This document shows positions 17,506 to 26,759 of a DNA stretch of 64,000 nucleotides, one piece after another. Position numbers and translations under genes: made by a program. The stretch covers positions 62,001 through 126,000 of the forward strand of contig NZ_LXKN01000007.1 in NCBI RefSeq assembly GCF_001692325.1, in the 5' to 3' direction. Under the pieces are notes generated by a model that saw only the letters and a list, made by a program, of their open reading frames with translations, did not search any database and had not been told where the DNA came from. Origin of the DNA: Rhizobium sp. AC27/96. GTDB lineage: Bacteria > Pseudomonadota > Alphaproteobacteria > Rhizobiales > Rhizobiaceae. The first letter of the stretch is position 1; each line of letters opens with the position of its first letter.

Positions 17506-18579
17506 GTGTCGACCGTTATTCAGCTCAAGAAAGTCACCAAGTCCTATGGCGGCGCGGCCGCGCTGGACGCGGTCGATTTTGCCCTGCCCGACAATGCCTA
17601 TATCTCGCTGCTCGGGCCAAGCGGTTCAGGCAAGACGATGCTACTGCGCGTCATCGCCGGTTTCGAAGAGCCGGATTCCGGCTCGATCCTCTTTCATGGC
17701 AACCGCCTGGATGGAGTAGCCCCGCACGACCGTGGCATCGGCTTCGTCTTTCAGAATTTTGCTCTGTTTCCACACCTGTCGGTCGGCGAAAACGTCGCCT
17801 TCGGTCTGCGCAATCGCAAGGTCGATCCCGTGACCGATGTGCGCGTCCTGGCGAGGCGGGTTCAGGACATGCTGACGCTGGTTGGTCTCAAGGGATTTGA
17901 CGATCGCGCCGTCACGCAGATTTCCGGTGGCCAGCGCCAGCGCGTCGCTCTCGCCCGCACGCTGGTGACCGAGCCGAAACTGGTGCTGCTGGACGAACCG
18001 CTGGGCGCGCTCGATGCCAATTTGCGCGGCCGCATGCGAACCGAACTCAAAGCTATCCGCGAGCGTTGCGGCGTGACCTTCCTGCATGTCACGGGCAGCG
18101 AATCCGAAGCACTGGCGATGGGCGACCTCGTGCTCGTTCTCGATGCCGGTCGCATCGCGCAAGCAGCCTCCTCCGACGCGATCTACAATCGCCCCGCCTC
18201 GGCCGCCGTCGCCCGCTATCTCAATTGCTACAATCTGTTTGCAGGTGCTGTTGTCGATGATGCCTTCATAGGGCCTGCCGGCCGCTTTCCCTTAAACGCC
18301 TCGCGCAGGAAGGCACCGCAGCCGGCCTATGCCATCCGTTACGACCGCGTTTCGATCCGTCCTCAGGACGCGGCGAAGTTTGACGACGAGGTCCGCATCG
18401 AAGCGGATTTCATCGCCAGCGAATATTCCGGCGCGGCGGTCAATTCCTTCTTCGCGCTCGATGACGGTCACGTCTTCGAGGTCGAATCCCATCTGAGCCA
18501 CGCCCGTCCGCCGGCCCTTGTCGAAAAGGATCGCTATGCACTCGTCTGGAAGAAGGAGGACGCCCTTGTCTTCGGCTGA
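17506..18579 (+). CDS. ABC transporter ATP-binding protein with degenerate H-loop (PotA-like)
   Basis: A 357-residue PotA/FbpC-type ATPase starting at GTG 17506 with GGTGGGA upstream. Walker A GPSGSGKTM, Q-loop VFQNFALFPH, signature ISGGQRQRVALART and Walker B LVLLDEP with ALD are intact. The H-loop reads HVTGSESEALAMGD where the family has VTHDQ/VTHAQ: the catalytic switch histidine is replaced by glycine. A second ATPase in the same operon (23303-24406) keeps this histidine. This suggests a heterodimeric ATPase with one weakened site. An upstream ATG at 17452 is an alternative start. Confidence 0.9.
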   Translation: MSTVIQLKKVTKSYGGAAALDAVDFALPDNAYISLLGPSGSGKTMLLRVIAGFEEPDSGSILFHGNRLDGVAPHDRGIGFVFQNFALFPHLSVGENVAFGLRNRKVDPVTDVRVLARRVQDMLTLVGLKGFDDRAVTQISGGQRQRVALARTLVTEPKLVLLDEPLGALDANLRGRMRTELKAIRERCGVTFLHVTGSESEALAMGDLVLVLDAGRIAQAASSDAIYNRPASAAVARYLNCYNLFAGAVVDDAFIGPAGRFPLNASRRKAPQPAYAIRYDRVSIRPQDAAKFDDEVRIEADFIASEYSGAAVNSFFALDDGHVFEVESHLSHARPPALVEKDRYALVWKKEDALVFG

Positions 18580-18627
18580 TGTGACCTTCCCGAAAGTTTT
18601 TTCCGGATATGCCAAGGGGAGCGAGAG

Positions 18628-19527
18628 ATGACCATGGTTGCCACACGTGAAGAGGCGGTCGAGGAAAGCGTGGCCGCGCGCGGAACGACGGCCAAGACAT
18701 TCTGGCTGCTGGCGCCGAGCATGATCTGGATGATCGCCTTCCTGGTCCTGCCGATCCTGATGATGGTCTATGTTTCCTTCTGGACGCAGACGACCTTCAA
18801 GATCGAGCCGACGCTGACCTTGCAGAGCTGGATCACCTTTCTGACCAGCCCCACCTATCTCGGGGCACTGTGGACGACGATCCGCATCTGGCTGCTCGTG
18901 CTGATCTCGACGCTCGTCGTCGGTTATCCGGCTGCGCTCTTTGTCGGGCTCCTCATCAAGAACAAGACGCTGCAGACCGTGCTGCTCGTTCTCTGCGTCA
19001 TCCCCTTCTGGACCTCGTTCCTGATCCGCGTTCTCGCCTGGCGGCCGATGCTCGGCACCGAAGGCGCCATCAACATGATCCTGATGAAGCTCGGCATCGT
19101 GCAGCACCCTATAGAGGTGCTTCTCTTCTCGGAGTTGTCGGTGATCATCGGCATGACGCAGATCTACTGCGTCTTCATGGTCGGGCCGATTGCCTTCATG
19201 ATGGGCCGGATCGACGCCTCGGTCATCGAGGCCGCGCAGGATCTCGGTGCCGGCTTCTGGCGCATCTTCCGTACCATCATCCTGCCGCTGTCGATGCCCG
19301 GTGTGGTGGTCGGTGCGATCTTTGTTTCCGTGATGGTTCTCGGCGAATTCGCAACTGCCGCTGCCCTCTCGGGCCGCAAGGTCAATCTGCTCGGAAATAT
19401 CATCGTCACCCAGGTCGGTTCGCTCAAATGGGCCTTTGCGGCGGTGGCAGGCGTCATCCTGACGATCGTCATGGGCGCGGTCATCGCGGCGCTGCTCAAG
19501 GTCGTCGACCTCAGAAAGGAGCTTTGA
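18628..19527 (+). CDS. ABC transporter permease, PotB-like
   Basis: A 299-residue membrane protein beginning MTMVATREEAVEESVAARG, with roughly six hydrophobic helices and the EAA loop IEAAQDLGAGFWRIFRTIILP. It belongs to the PotB class of the polyamine/iron-type importers. The next permease starts 3 bases after its stop, with the ribosome site AGAAAGGAG inside this gene's end. It should form the channel with the 19530-20375 product. Confidence 0.93.
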   Translation: MTMVATREEAVEESVAARGTTAKTFWLLAPSMIWMIAFLVLPILMMVYVSFWTQTTFKIEPTLTLQSWITFLTSPTYLGALWTTIRIWLLVLISTLVVGYPAALFVGLLIKNKTLQTVLLVLCVIPFWTSFLIRVLAWRPMLGTEGAINMILMKLGIVQHPIEVLLFSELSVIIGMTQIYCVFMVGPIAFMMGRIDASVIEAAQDLGAGFWRIFRTIILPLSMPGVVVGAIFVSVMVLGEFATAAALSGRKVNLLGNIIVTQVGSLKWAFAAVAGVILTIVMGAVIAALLKVVDLRKEL

Positions 19528-19529
19528 CC

Positions 19530-20375
19530 ATGAACGCTGGCGGCATTAAGCTCGGCCTGGGTGTTTATACGGCCCTCTTTCTCGTCTTCCTTTACGGCCC
19601 TCTCGCAGTTCTGGCGATCCTGTCGTTCCAGACGGGGCCGGAGGGCGGCCCACAATTCCCGATCATCGAATGGTCGACCTATTGGTATCAGCATCTCTTC
19701 GGGTTGACGCCGCCCTCGCGCATCGCTCCCCTGCCGATCGATCAGGCGTTGATCCGGTCGCTGGCACTGGCGCTGATGACCATGATCGTCTCGACCGTGC
19801 TCGGCGTCATGTCCGCACAGGCGTTCCGCCGCAAGTTCCGTGGCTCCGGCGTGGTCTTCTACCTGATCGTTCTCGGCATGATGGTGCCGGGCGTGCTGGT
19901 CGGCCTCGGCATGGCGCTCGTCGCCAATGCCTTCGGTATTGATCGGCACTGGTGGAGCACGGCCTTCGTCCTGCACGTGGTCTATACGTTCCCCTTCGCC
20001 TTCCTGGTGATGCTGGCGATCTTCAACCGGTTCGATCCGAGCATGGAGGAGGCGTCCTGGTCGCTCGGCGTCACACCGGCCCGCACCTTCCGCAAGGTGA
20101 CCTTCCCGCTGATCTTCCCCGGCGTTCTCTCGGCCATGCTCTTTGCCTTCACGCTCTCCTATGACGAATTCTCACGGACGCTGTTTGCCTCCGGCCGCGA
20201 GTTGACGCTGCCGCTCGCGATCTACGGCACCTTCTCCGTCGAGGTTCATCCGAACGTCTTTGCCTTCGGTGTGCTCACGACCCTCTTCTCCTTCGCGCTT
20301 CTCGGCACCTACGCGATCCTGATGGGGATGTCAGTCCGACGCGCCAAGCGCGTCCGTATCCAGGAGGACGCGTGA
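19530..20375 (+). CDS. ABC transporter permease, PotC-like
   Basis: A 281-residue membrane protein starting MNAGGIKLGLGVYTALFLVFLYGP, with about six hydrophobic segments and the EAA loop MEEASWSLGVTPARTFRKVTFP. A much longer reading in the same frame is only the antiphase of the previous permease and is discarded. Its stop overlaps the start of the SDR gene (TGATG), so importer and enzymes are one transcript. Confidence 0.93.
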   Translation: MNAGGIKLGLGVYTALFLVFLYGPLAVLAILSFQTGPEGGPQFPIIEWSTYWYQHLFGLTPPSRIAPLPIDQALIRSLALALMTMIVSTVLGVMSAQAFRRKFRGSGVVFYLIVLGMMVPGVLVGLGMALVANAFGIDRHWWSTAFVLHVVYTFPFAFLVMLAIFNRFDPSMEEASWSLGVTPARTFRKVTFPLIFPGVLSAMLFAFTLSYDEFSRTLFASGRELTLPLAIYGTFSVEVHPNVFAFGVLTTLFSFALLGTYAILMGMSVRRAKRVRIQEDA

Positions 20376-21115
20376 TGGTGACCAAGCTTTCCGCAATCGT
20401 CACTGGGGCTGGCTCCGGTATCGGTCGGGCCATCGCGCTTCGACTTGCGGCTGACGGCTACGCAGTTCTGGTGAACGATCTCTCCGGCGAACGGGCTCAG
20501 GCCGTCGCATCCGAGATCGTCTCCGTGGGCGGTACAGCGACCGCAATTGCTGGCGATGTCGCCAAGCCTGAGGACGTGGCTGCGATCCATGCCGCCGCCC
20601 AGGCCGCGCACGGTGACGTTGCCCTTCTCGTCAACAATGCCGGCATCGCGCATCAGGCGGCTTTCGAAGATCTCGAGCTTGCGGATTTCGATCGGATGTT
20701 TGCCGTGCATGTCCGCGGCACCTTCCTGATGACCAAGGCCGTCATGCCGTCGATGCTCGCGCGTGGTGAGGGCGTGATAGTCAATGTCGCCTCCCAGCTT
20801 GGGCAGATCGGCGGCATCGAGCTCGTCCATTACTCCGGCGCCAAGGCCGCCATCATCGGCATGACCAAGGCGCTTGCGCGCGAGGTTTCCAGCCACGGCG
20901 TGCGGGTCAATGCCGTCGCCCCTGGGCCTATCAATACGCCGCTGGTGCAGGGGCTTTCCGAAGAATGGCGCGAGCGCAAGAAACGCGAGCTGCCGCTCGG
21001 ACGCTTCGGCGAGCCGGGGGAAGTGGCCGCGACCGTCGCCTTCCTGGCGTCGCCTGCCGCCAGCCTTTTCGTCGGCCAGACGCTTGGTCCCAATTCCGGC
21101 GACGTGATGCTCTGA
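20375..21115 (+). CDS. Short-chain dehydrogenase/reductase (SDR)
   Basis: A 246-residue classical SDR. The cofactor loop is TGAGSGIGRA near the N-terminus, VNNAGIAH is the NNAG motif, and the catalytic Ser and Tyr-x-x-x-Lys are in NVASQ and HYSGAKAA. The C-terminal FVGQTLGPNSGDVML differs slightly from the common GQxxxVDGG ending. It would oxidise or reduce an alcohol/ketone using NAD(P). It lies between the permeases and another SDR in the importer operon, so it probably acts on the imported compound or a derivative. Confidence 0.92.
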   Translation: MVTKLSAIVTGAGSGIGRAIALRLAADGYAVLVNDLSGERAQAVASEIVSVGGTATAIAGDVAKPEDVAAIHAAAQAAHGDVALLVNNAGIAHQAAFEDLELADFDRMFAVHVRGTFLMTKAVMPSMLARGEGVIVNVASQLGQIGGIELVHYSGAKAAIIGMTKALAREVSSHGVRVNAVAPGPINTPLVQGLSEEWRERKKRELPLGRFGEPGEVAATVAFLASPAASLFVGQTLGPNSGDVML

Positions 21116-21128
21116 AGAGGAAAAGCAT

Positions 21129-21896
21129 ATGAACAGTCAAAACCAGCGCATTGTCATCGTCACCGGGGCGGGTATCGGCATCGGCCGGGCGGCGGCCAAG
21201 GCATTTGCCGCGCTCGGCGATCATGTCGTCGTCACCGATATTCTCGAAAGCGAGGGCGAAAGCGCTGTTCGCGATATTCTGATCGCCGGCGGATCGGCTG
21301 AGTTTCGTCTTTATGACGTGCGTTCCACAGAAGCTGCCAACCGGCTGGTCGCGGATGTCGAAGCCCGTTTCGGCAAGATCGACGTCATCGTCGCCAATGC
21401 CGGCATCGCCCATCGCACGCCACTCGGCGAGCTCAGCGACGACAAATGGGACCTGACCATGGATGTCGATCTGAAGGGCATCTTCAGGCTGGTGCGTGCC
21501 GTCGTTCCTGGCATGCGCGCGCGCAAATCCGGAAGCATCATCGCCCTCTCCTCGATCATGGGCGTCGCCTATGGATGGGACGAGCACGTCCATTATTCGG
21601 CGGCGAAATCCGGTGTTGTCGGGCTGGTCAGAGGGTTGGCCGTCGAGCTCGCAAGGGATGGCATCAGGGTCAACGGCATTGCCCCCGGCTATATCCGCAC
21701 CGCCCAGCTTCTTTCGGAGGAGAACTCGCTCGGTCCCGCCGGTGCGGAGAAGGCAGCCGAATTCATCCCGATGGGCCGGCTCGGCGAGCCGGAAGACATT
21801 GCCGATGTGATCGCATTCCTCGCGTCGAAGGGCGCGAGATACATGACCGGCCAGGTTCTGGTCGTGGATGGTGGCCTCCTCGTGGGGCGGTACTGA
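21129..21896 (+). CDS. Short-chain dehydrogenase/reductase (SDR)
   Basis: A 255-residue classical SDR with cofactor loop TGAGIGIGRA, VANAGIAHRTPLGE (NAG motif), catalytic Ser in ALSSIMG, YSAAKSG as the Tyr-x-x-x-Lys, and MTGQVLVVDGGLLVG at the C-terminus. It follows the other SDR after 13 bases; the two are only moderately similar, so they probably catalyse different steps. Ribosome site GAAGAGGAAAAGC precedes the ATG. Confidence 0.93.
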   Translation: MNSQNQRIVIVTGAGIGIGRAAAKAFAALGDHVVVTDILESEGESAVRDILIAGGSAEFRLYDVRSTEAANRLVADVEARFGKIDVIVANAGIAHRTPLGELSDDKWDLTMDVDLKGIFRLVRAVVPGMRARKSGSIIALSSIMGVAYGWDEHVHYSAAKSGVVGLVRGLAVELARDGIRVNGIAPGYIRTAQLLSEENSLGPAGAEKAAEFIPMGRLGEPEDIADVIAFLASKGARYMTGQVLVVDGGLLVGRY

Positions 21897-21985
21897 TCGG
21901 TAGCGGCGGGTAGCCGCGCGATGCAAGCAATGAAGCAGGCCCAGCAAGGGCACAGGGAACAGCAATCAGCACTGGAGAACATGAG

Positions 21986-23218
21986 ATGTCCAAAATGGAA
22001 ATGAACAGGCGCTCTCTGTTGAAACATTCGGCCGGCGTCATGGCGCTGGCGATTGGGGGCGGCACGCCGTTCCTGTCGTCGCGGGCGGCTTACGCGCAGG
22101 CAAGCGGTCTTGCCAAGGAACAGCTGCGCACGATCGGGCTTTCCGTCACCGTGCAGGAGCGCATCCTGGATGATTTCCGCAAGGTCAGCGGTGTCGGGCA
22201 GACGTCCGGCACGGCCGCGACCTTCCCGGACGCGCAGACCAAAATCCTCTCCGGTTCCAAGGATTATGATTGCTGGGAGATCATCGCCGAGCGGCTGCCG
22301 TCGATCGTGATGACCAACAATGTCGAGCCGATCCCGGCCGCCTCCTTGAAGAACTGGGCCAATATCCGCGACACCTTCACCACGCCTTCCGACAAGTGGG
22401 ACCCGAAGCAGCAGATCGTCGGGCAGATCTGGGCCGACGATGCCAAGACGACGCTGAACATGGTGCCTGCCGTCTATAACTACGACTCCATCGGCTACAA
22501 TCCCGATGTCCTCTCGGCCGAGGAAGCCAATACATGGGCGGCCATCTTCGATCCGAAGTTCAAGGGCAAGTCGGGCCTCAATACCGATCCGCTGATCGCC
22601 TTCGGTCAGGCGATTATGGCGATGAACACGCTGGGACTTTCGAACGTCAAGAACCCGGCCAACCCGACGACGGCCGAAATCGACGAGGCTGCGAAGTTCC
22701 TCGTGTCGAAGAAGAAAGACGGGCAGTTCCGCGCGCTTTGGGGCGATTTCGGCGAGCTGGTCAACCTGATGGCATCGGGCGAGATGGTGGTCTGCGACGC
22801 CTGGCAGCCGGCTGTCATGGCGGTCAAGGCACAGGGCAAGGCGTGCAAATACGCCGTGCCAAAGGAAGGCTATCGCGGCTGGGCGATCGGGCCTTCGATG
22901 ATCGCTGGCACCTCCAACAAGGAAGCTGTCATCGCCTATGCCGACTACTGGCTGTCCGGCGAGCCCGGCATCACCGTGTCGGAACAGGGCTACTACTCGC
23001 CCTCGACCAATATCCAGAAGGTCATGGCGCCGGACAAATATGCCTTCTGGTACGAAGGCAAGCCCTGGGTGGGCGCTGCCGAACGCGGCATCAAGGAAGG
23101 CGACCTGCGTGACGGCGGCTCGCTGGCCGAGCGCGCGAAGAACGTCGCCTACTGGCATCAGTGGCCGGATGAATACGACCATCTCGTCCAGAAGTGGGAT
23201 GAATTCCTCAATGCTTAA
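21986..23218 (+). CDS. Extracellular solute-binding protein, PotD-like, Tat-exported
   Basis: A 410-residue PotD-like binding protein. The N-terminus has a twin-arginine motif (NRRSLLK), a hydrophobic stretch GVMALAIGGG and a cleavage region SRAAYAQA. The mature part resembles PotD-class proteins (YNYDSIGYNPDVL, FWYEGKPWVGAAERG). It is the exported binding protein of the importer at 17506-24406. A shorter paralogue without signal peptide lies at 26760-27998 in the same operon. An 11-bp stem-loop follows its stop. Confidence 0.92.
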   Translation: MSKMEMNRRSLLKHSAGVMALAIGGGTPFLSSRAAYAQASGLAKEQLRTIGLSVTVQERILDDFRKVSGVGQTSGTAATFPDAQTKILSGSKDYDCWEIIAERLPSIVMTNNVEPIPAASLKNWANIRDTFTTPSDKWDPKQQIVGQIWADDAKTTLNMVPAVYNYDSIGYNPDVLSAEEANTWAAIFDPKFKGKSGLNTDPLIAFGQAIMAMNTLGLSNVKNPANPTTAEIDEAAKFLVSKKKDGQFRALWGDFGELVNLMASGEMVVCDAWQPAVMAVKAQGKACKYAVPKEGYRGWAIGPSMIAGTSNKEAVIAYADYWLSGEPGITVSEQGYYSPSTNIQKVMAPDKYAFWYEGKPWVGAAERGIKEGDLRDGGSLAERAKNVAYWHQWPDEYDHLVQKWDEFLNA

Positions 23219-23256
23219 TCCGGCGACGCAGGCTTCGGCCGTCCGTCTCTTGCTCT

Positions 23257-23283
23257 GCGGGGAGGCCATTCCGGCCTCTCCGC
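23257..23283 (+). other. Stem-loop after the binding-protein gene
   Basis: GCGGGGAGGCC (23257-23267) and GGCCTCTCCGC (23273-23283) form an 11-bp stem with one G-U pair and a 5-base loop. It lies between the binding-protein stop and the second ATPase gene. There is no T-run, so it is more likely an mRNA 3'-end stabiliser than a strong terminator. Confidence 0.6.
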
Positions 23284-23302
23284 CCACGACCGGAGATCTC
23301 TC

Positions 23303-24406
23303 ATGATTTATGACCTGGAACTCATCAATGCCGGCAAGGTCTATGATAACGGCACGCCCGCCGTCATCGACTTCAATCTGGCCATCGAAAAGGGCGAGTT
23401 CATTGCCTTCCTGGGACCGTCGGGCTGCGGCAAGACAACGACGCTGCGCATGATCGCCGGCTTCGAGAGCATTTCCTCCGGCGACATGATGATCAAGGGC
23501 GAGCGCATGAACGATGTGCGACCGCAAAACCGGCCGACATCGATGATCTTCCAAAACTATGCGCTGTTTCCGCATATGACTGTTCGGCGCAATGTCGGAT
23601 ACGGCCTCGAAGTCAAAGGCATGCCGAAGGCCGAGCGGGATGCTCGGGTCGACCGTATTCTGGCGACGCTCGGGCTTGAGGATATTGCCGAGCGCAAGCC
23701 GGACAAGCTTTCCGGCGGTCAGCGCCAGCGCATTGCGCTTGCACGCGGGCTGGTGGTGGAGCCGGACGTGCTGCTTCTCGACGAACCCCTTGGCGCGCTC
23801 GACGCCAATCTGCGCAAGGCGATCCAGAACGAGCTCAAGCTGCTGCAGAAGAGGCTCGGCGTCACCTTCGTCTTCGTCACGCATGCCCAGTCGGAAGCGC
23901 TGGCGCTGTCTGACCGGATCGTCGTGATGAACCAGGGTAAGGTCGAGCAGATCAGCCCGCCGCATCAGCTCTATACCCGTCCCGATACGCCATTCGTTGC
24001 GCAGTTCATCGGCCGCAACACCATCTTCGAAGGCGAGGTTGCGGGCGTGCAAGCTGACAATACACTCGTCTCGACCTCGTTCGGCATGCTGTCCGGCTGC
24101 GCCAATGGCGGCCTTTCGAGCAGGGTCAACATCGTCATTCCCTCGGAAGCGATCGAAGTCCACGCGACTGAAGGCGCTGCGCGAGACAGCCTCGCCGGCG
24201 CTTTCGGCGGCAATGTCGTCGGCGCGCGCGTCGATCGTTTCGATGTCGTCGGTCATATCTCGCAGATCGGCGTCAGCCTGCCTGATGGCCGAGGGCTCGC
24301 GCTCGAAGCGCATATCGACAAATACCGGCCCGATCTCTTTCCCATCGGCGCCGACGTCATGCTTACCTGGAACCCGGCCGACGCGACCGTCATTCCAGCT
24401 CACTGA
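23303..24406 (+). CDS. ABC transporter ATP-binding protein (PotA-like), second of the operon
   Basis: A 367-residue ATPase with complete motifs: Walker [12 protein letters not shown]-loop [10 protein letters not shown], signature [14 protein letters not shown], Walker [12 protein letters not shown] and the H-loop [19 protein letters not shown]-like C-terminal region follows. It is the catalytically intact partner of the 17506-18579 ATPase, and both may assemble with the single permease pair. It starts after a stem-loop, with no obvious separate promoter. Confidence 0.93.
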   Translation: MIYDLELINAGKVYDNGTPAVIDFNLAIEKGEFIAFLGPSGCGKTTTLRMIAGFESISSGDMMIKGERMNDVRPQNRPTSMIFQNYALFPHMTVRRNVGYGLEVKGMPKAERDARVDRILATLGLEDIAERKPDKLSGGQRQRIALARGLVVEPDVLLLDEPLGALDANLRKAIQNELKLLQKRLGVTFVFVTHAQSEALALSDRIVVMNQGKVEQISPPHQLYTRPDTPFVAQFIGRNTIFEGEVAGVQADNTLVSTSFGMLSGCANGGLSSRVNIVIPSEAIEVHATEGAARDSLAGAFGGNVVGARVDRFDVVGHISQIGVSLPDGRGLALEAHIDKYRPDLFPIGADVMLTWNPADATVIPAH

Positions 24407-24438
24407 GAACTAAAAACCTGATCGAAGGAGGTCATCCC

Positions 24439-25320
24439 ATGGCAAAAGAAATCCTGTGCAGTTTCGGTGTCGACGTCGATGCCGTCGCCGGCTGGCTCGG
24501 CTCCTATGGCGGCGAGGATTCGCCTGACGATATCTCGCGCGGCCTTTTTGCCGGCGAAGTCGGCAGCCCTCGGCTGGTGAAGCTGTTCGAGCGGTTTGGC
24601 ATCAAGACCACGTGGTTCATTCCCGGCCATTCAATCGAGACTTTTCCCGAGCAGATGCAGGCCGTCGCCGATGCCGGCCACGAAATCGGCATTCACGGCT
24701 ATAGCCACGAAAACCCGATCGCCATGACGCGCGAACAGGAAACCGAAATCCTCGACAAGTGCATCGAGCTGGTGACCAAGCTTTCCGGCAAGCGCCCGAC
24801 CGGGTATGTCGCCCCCTGGTGGGAATTCTCTAATGTCACCAACGAGCTGCTGCTGGAGCGCGGCATCAAGTACGACCACTCGTTGATGCATAAAGACTTC
24901 ACGCCCTATTATGTGCGGGTCGGCGACAGCTGGACGAAGATCGATTACTCCCGCAAGCCATCGGAATGGATGGTGCCTTTGAAGCGCGGCCAGGAAACCG
25001 ATCTGATCGAAATTCCGGCATCCTGGTATCTCGACGACCTGCCGCCGATGATGTTCATCAAGAAGTCGCCCAACAGCCACGGCTTCGTCAATCCGCACGA
25101 TATAGAGCAGATGTGGCGCGATCAGTTCGACTGGGTCTATCGCGAGATGGATTATGCCGTCTTCCCGATCACCATCCATCCCGATGTCGCCGGCAGGCCG
25201 CAGGTGCTGATGATGCTGGAGCGGCTCTACGCCTATATGATCAAGCATCCCGGCGTGAAGTTCGTGACGATGAACGAGATCGCCGACGATTTTGCTGCCC
25301 GCTTCCCGCGCCAGAAATAG
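24439..25320 (+). CDS. Polysaccharide-deacetylase (NodB-fold) family hydrolase, imidase/allantoinase-like
   Basis: A 293-residue NodB-fold metal-dependent hydrolase. The metal motif includes Asp in [11 protein letters not shown] and the HxxxH in [20 protein letters not shown] and [10 protein letters not shown] are further conserved segments. No signal peptide or membrane anchor is seen, so it is cytoplasmic and unlikely to act on a cell-wall polymer. Cytoplasmic relatives include PuuE-type allantoinase and cyclic imide hydrolase. The operon also has an amidase and a nitrogenous-solute importer, so hydrolysis of a cyclic imide/ureide is my inference. Confidence 0.85.
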   Translation: MAKEILCSFGVDVDAVAGWLGSYGGEDSPDDISRGLFAGEVGSPRLVKLFERFGIKTTWFIPGHSIETFPEQMQAVADAGHEIGIHGYSHENPIAMTREQETEILDKCIELVTKLSGKRPTGYVAPWWEFSNVTNELLLERGIKYDHSLMHKDFTPYYVRVGDSWTKIDYSRKPSEWMVPLKRGQETDLIEIPASWYLDDLPPMMFIKKSPNSHGFVNPHDIEQMWRDQFDWVYREMDYAVFPITIHPDVAGRPQVLMMLERLYAYMIKHPGVKFVTMNEIADDFAARFPRQK

Positions 25321-25359
25321 CCGGCTAGTCTGGACAGGGCCAAGCCGTTTTCGGAAGGA

Positions 25360-25701
25360 ATGACCATCATGTGCTCACTGTGCGGTGTTCTCGGTGGCAA
25401 TGAGCATTGGACCGATGCGGCGGCCCGGCCGGGCGTTTTCACACGCAATCACGCCAGCCCGGAGCGGCGGCGTGAACGCGCCGAACGGGTGCGCGCCGCC
25501 AACGAAATGCTTTCCGCCTTCGGGCTCATTCTCTCCGATTGGCAGGGTACGTCATTCGTCCTGTCGACGAGAACGGGCAAAAGCGAGATCATAGAGGATC
25601 TGGGTCATCTCTGGCCGGCGGCTGAAAAGCTCGTCGGCCGGCCGTGTGATCCCCTTGATGTCGCGTTCATTTCAAGAATGGAGGCACGTCATGGTGATTG
25701 A
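25360..25701 (+). CDS. Small conserved cysteine-motif protein of unknown function
   Basis: A 113-residue protein with N-terminal CSLCGVLGG (CxxC) followed by an Arg-rich helix and FGLILSDWQGTSFVLSTRTGKSEIIEDLGHLWPAAE. I do not recognise a characterised family. GGAAGGA precedes the ATG. Its last 11 bases overlap the CobW gene, so the two are translationally coupled. The cysteine pair and coupling suggest that it could receive, or depend on, a metal delivered by the CobW protein (inference). Confidence 0.75.
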   Translation: MTIMCSLCGVLGGNEHWTDAAARPGVFTRNHASPERRRERAERVRAANEMLSAFGLILSDWQGTSFVLSTRTGKSEIIEDLGHLWPAAEKLVGRPCDPLDVAFISRMEARHGD

Positions 25702-26743
25702 GCCAGACGGCTTTCTGCCGGTCAATCTTCTCACGGGCTTCCTTGGCTCCGGCAAGACGACGCTCCTGAAGCGGATACTTGCGGATCCGGCATTTGCCGA
25801 TACGGCCGTGCTGATCAACGAATTCGGCGAGATCGGGCTCGATCACGACCTTGTCGAAAGCGTCGATGGCGAGATGGTGCTTCTCCGGTCGGGCTGCGTT
25901 TGCTGCACGGTGCGCGGTGAGCTCGCCGCGGCACTCAAGGACCTCTATTCCAAACGCGAGCGCGGATTGTTGCCGCCGTTCCGCCGCGTCATCATCGAAA
26001 GCACGGGCCTTGCCGATCCGTTCCCGGTCTTGTCCACGATCAAGGCCGACCCAGTGCTTCGGCACCATTTCCGCGCCGGCAACGTGATCACGACTGTCGA
26101 TGCCGTCAACGGAGTGCGCCAGCTCGATACCTATATCGAATCCAACCGGCAGGCGGCGGTTGCCGACCGGCTCGTCATCACCAAGGCCGATCTCGCTGAT
26201 GATCGTGCAACACAGGCTGTTGAGGCGCGGCTTCGCACCTTGAACCCCGATGCACTGCTCGTGATGGCAACCGACGCCGATCTTGATTTGTCGTCATTGG
26301 CCGACATGCGCGGCAACTCCTCGCCAGGCAACAATCTGTCGCCGAGCGGCTTCTACTGCGAAGAGCCGTTGCAGCTGGTTTCGGCTGACGGAGTGCCCTA
26401 TCAAACAACAATTTCCTCCATTGCGCTGAGGGTCGACCGTCCGGTTGACTGGACCGCATTCGGCCTTTGGCTGACCATGCTTCTCAATCGTCATGGGGAT
26501 CGGGTGTTGCGCGTGAAGGGCATCCTCAATCTCAAGGGCGAGGAGCGTCCCGTCGCGGTGCATGGGGTTCAACATCTGGTTCACCCGCCGGTGCATATGG
26601 AGGCTTGGCCTTCCGAAGATCGCGCCTCGCGTCTGGTCTTCATTCTGGATGGGCTGGATGGCGCGCTATTGAAACGGTCTTTCGAAGCCTTCACACTGGC
26701 TCGCATGCCGCCTGCCGTCTCATCCTTGGCAGCGGCGCAATAG
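25691..26743 (+). CDS. CobW/COG0523-family GTP-binding metallochaperone
   Basis: A 350-residue G3E GTPase. The P-loop GFLGSGKTT is at about 16-24, the metal-binding CxCC in RSGCVCCTVRGEL at about 71-83, Walker B-like ESTGLADPFPV, and the guanine motif ITKADLAD. A CobW C-terminal domain follows. These proteins insert Zn, Co or Fe into client enzymes. Inside this operon the likely client is the metal-dependent NodB-fold hydrolase or the small CxxC protein. The start at 25691 follows GGAGGCACGTC. Confidence 0.9.
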   Translation: MVIEPDGFLPVNLLTGFLGSGKTTLLKRILADPAFADTAVLINEFGEIGLDHDLVESVDGEMVLLRSGCVCCTVRGELAAALKDLYSKRERGLLPPFRRVIIESTGLADPFPVLSTIKADPVLRHHFRAGNVITTVDAVNGVRQLDTYIESNRQAAVADRLVITKADLADDRATQAVEARLRTLNPDALLVMATDADLDLSSLADMRGNSSPGNNLSPSGFYCEEPLQLVSADGVPYQTTISSIALRVDRPVDWTAFGLWLTMLLNRHGDRVLRVKGILNLKGEERPVAVHGVQHLVHPPVHMEAWPSEDRASRLVFILDGLDGALLKRSFEAFTLARMPPAVSSLAAAQ

Positions 26744-26759
26744 GATAGTCGATCCGTTC

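Noticed and set aside
18870..20375. A long frame that would extend the PotC-like permease N-terminally by about 220 residues
   Set aside because: The extension is the +1 frame of the preceding permease gene and is not hydrophobic. The family-like N-terminus begins at 19530 with a good ribosome site.
21689..24403. A 904-codon open frame on the minus strand
   Set aside because: It lies antisense to the SDR, binding-protein and ATPase genes, which all have clear family motifs. Its translation is rich in Asp, Arg, Gly and His with no recognisable domain, as expected for antisense frames in GC-rich DNA.
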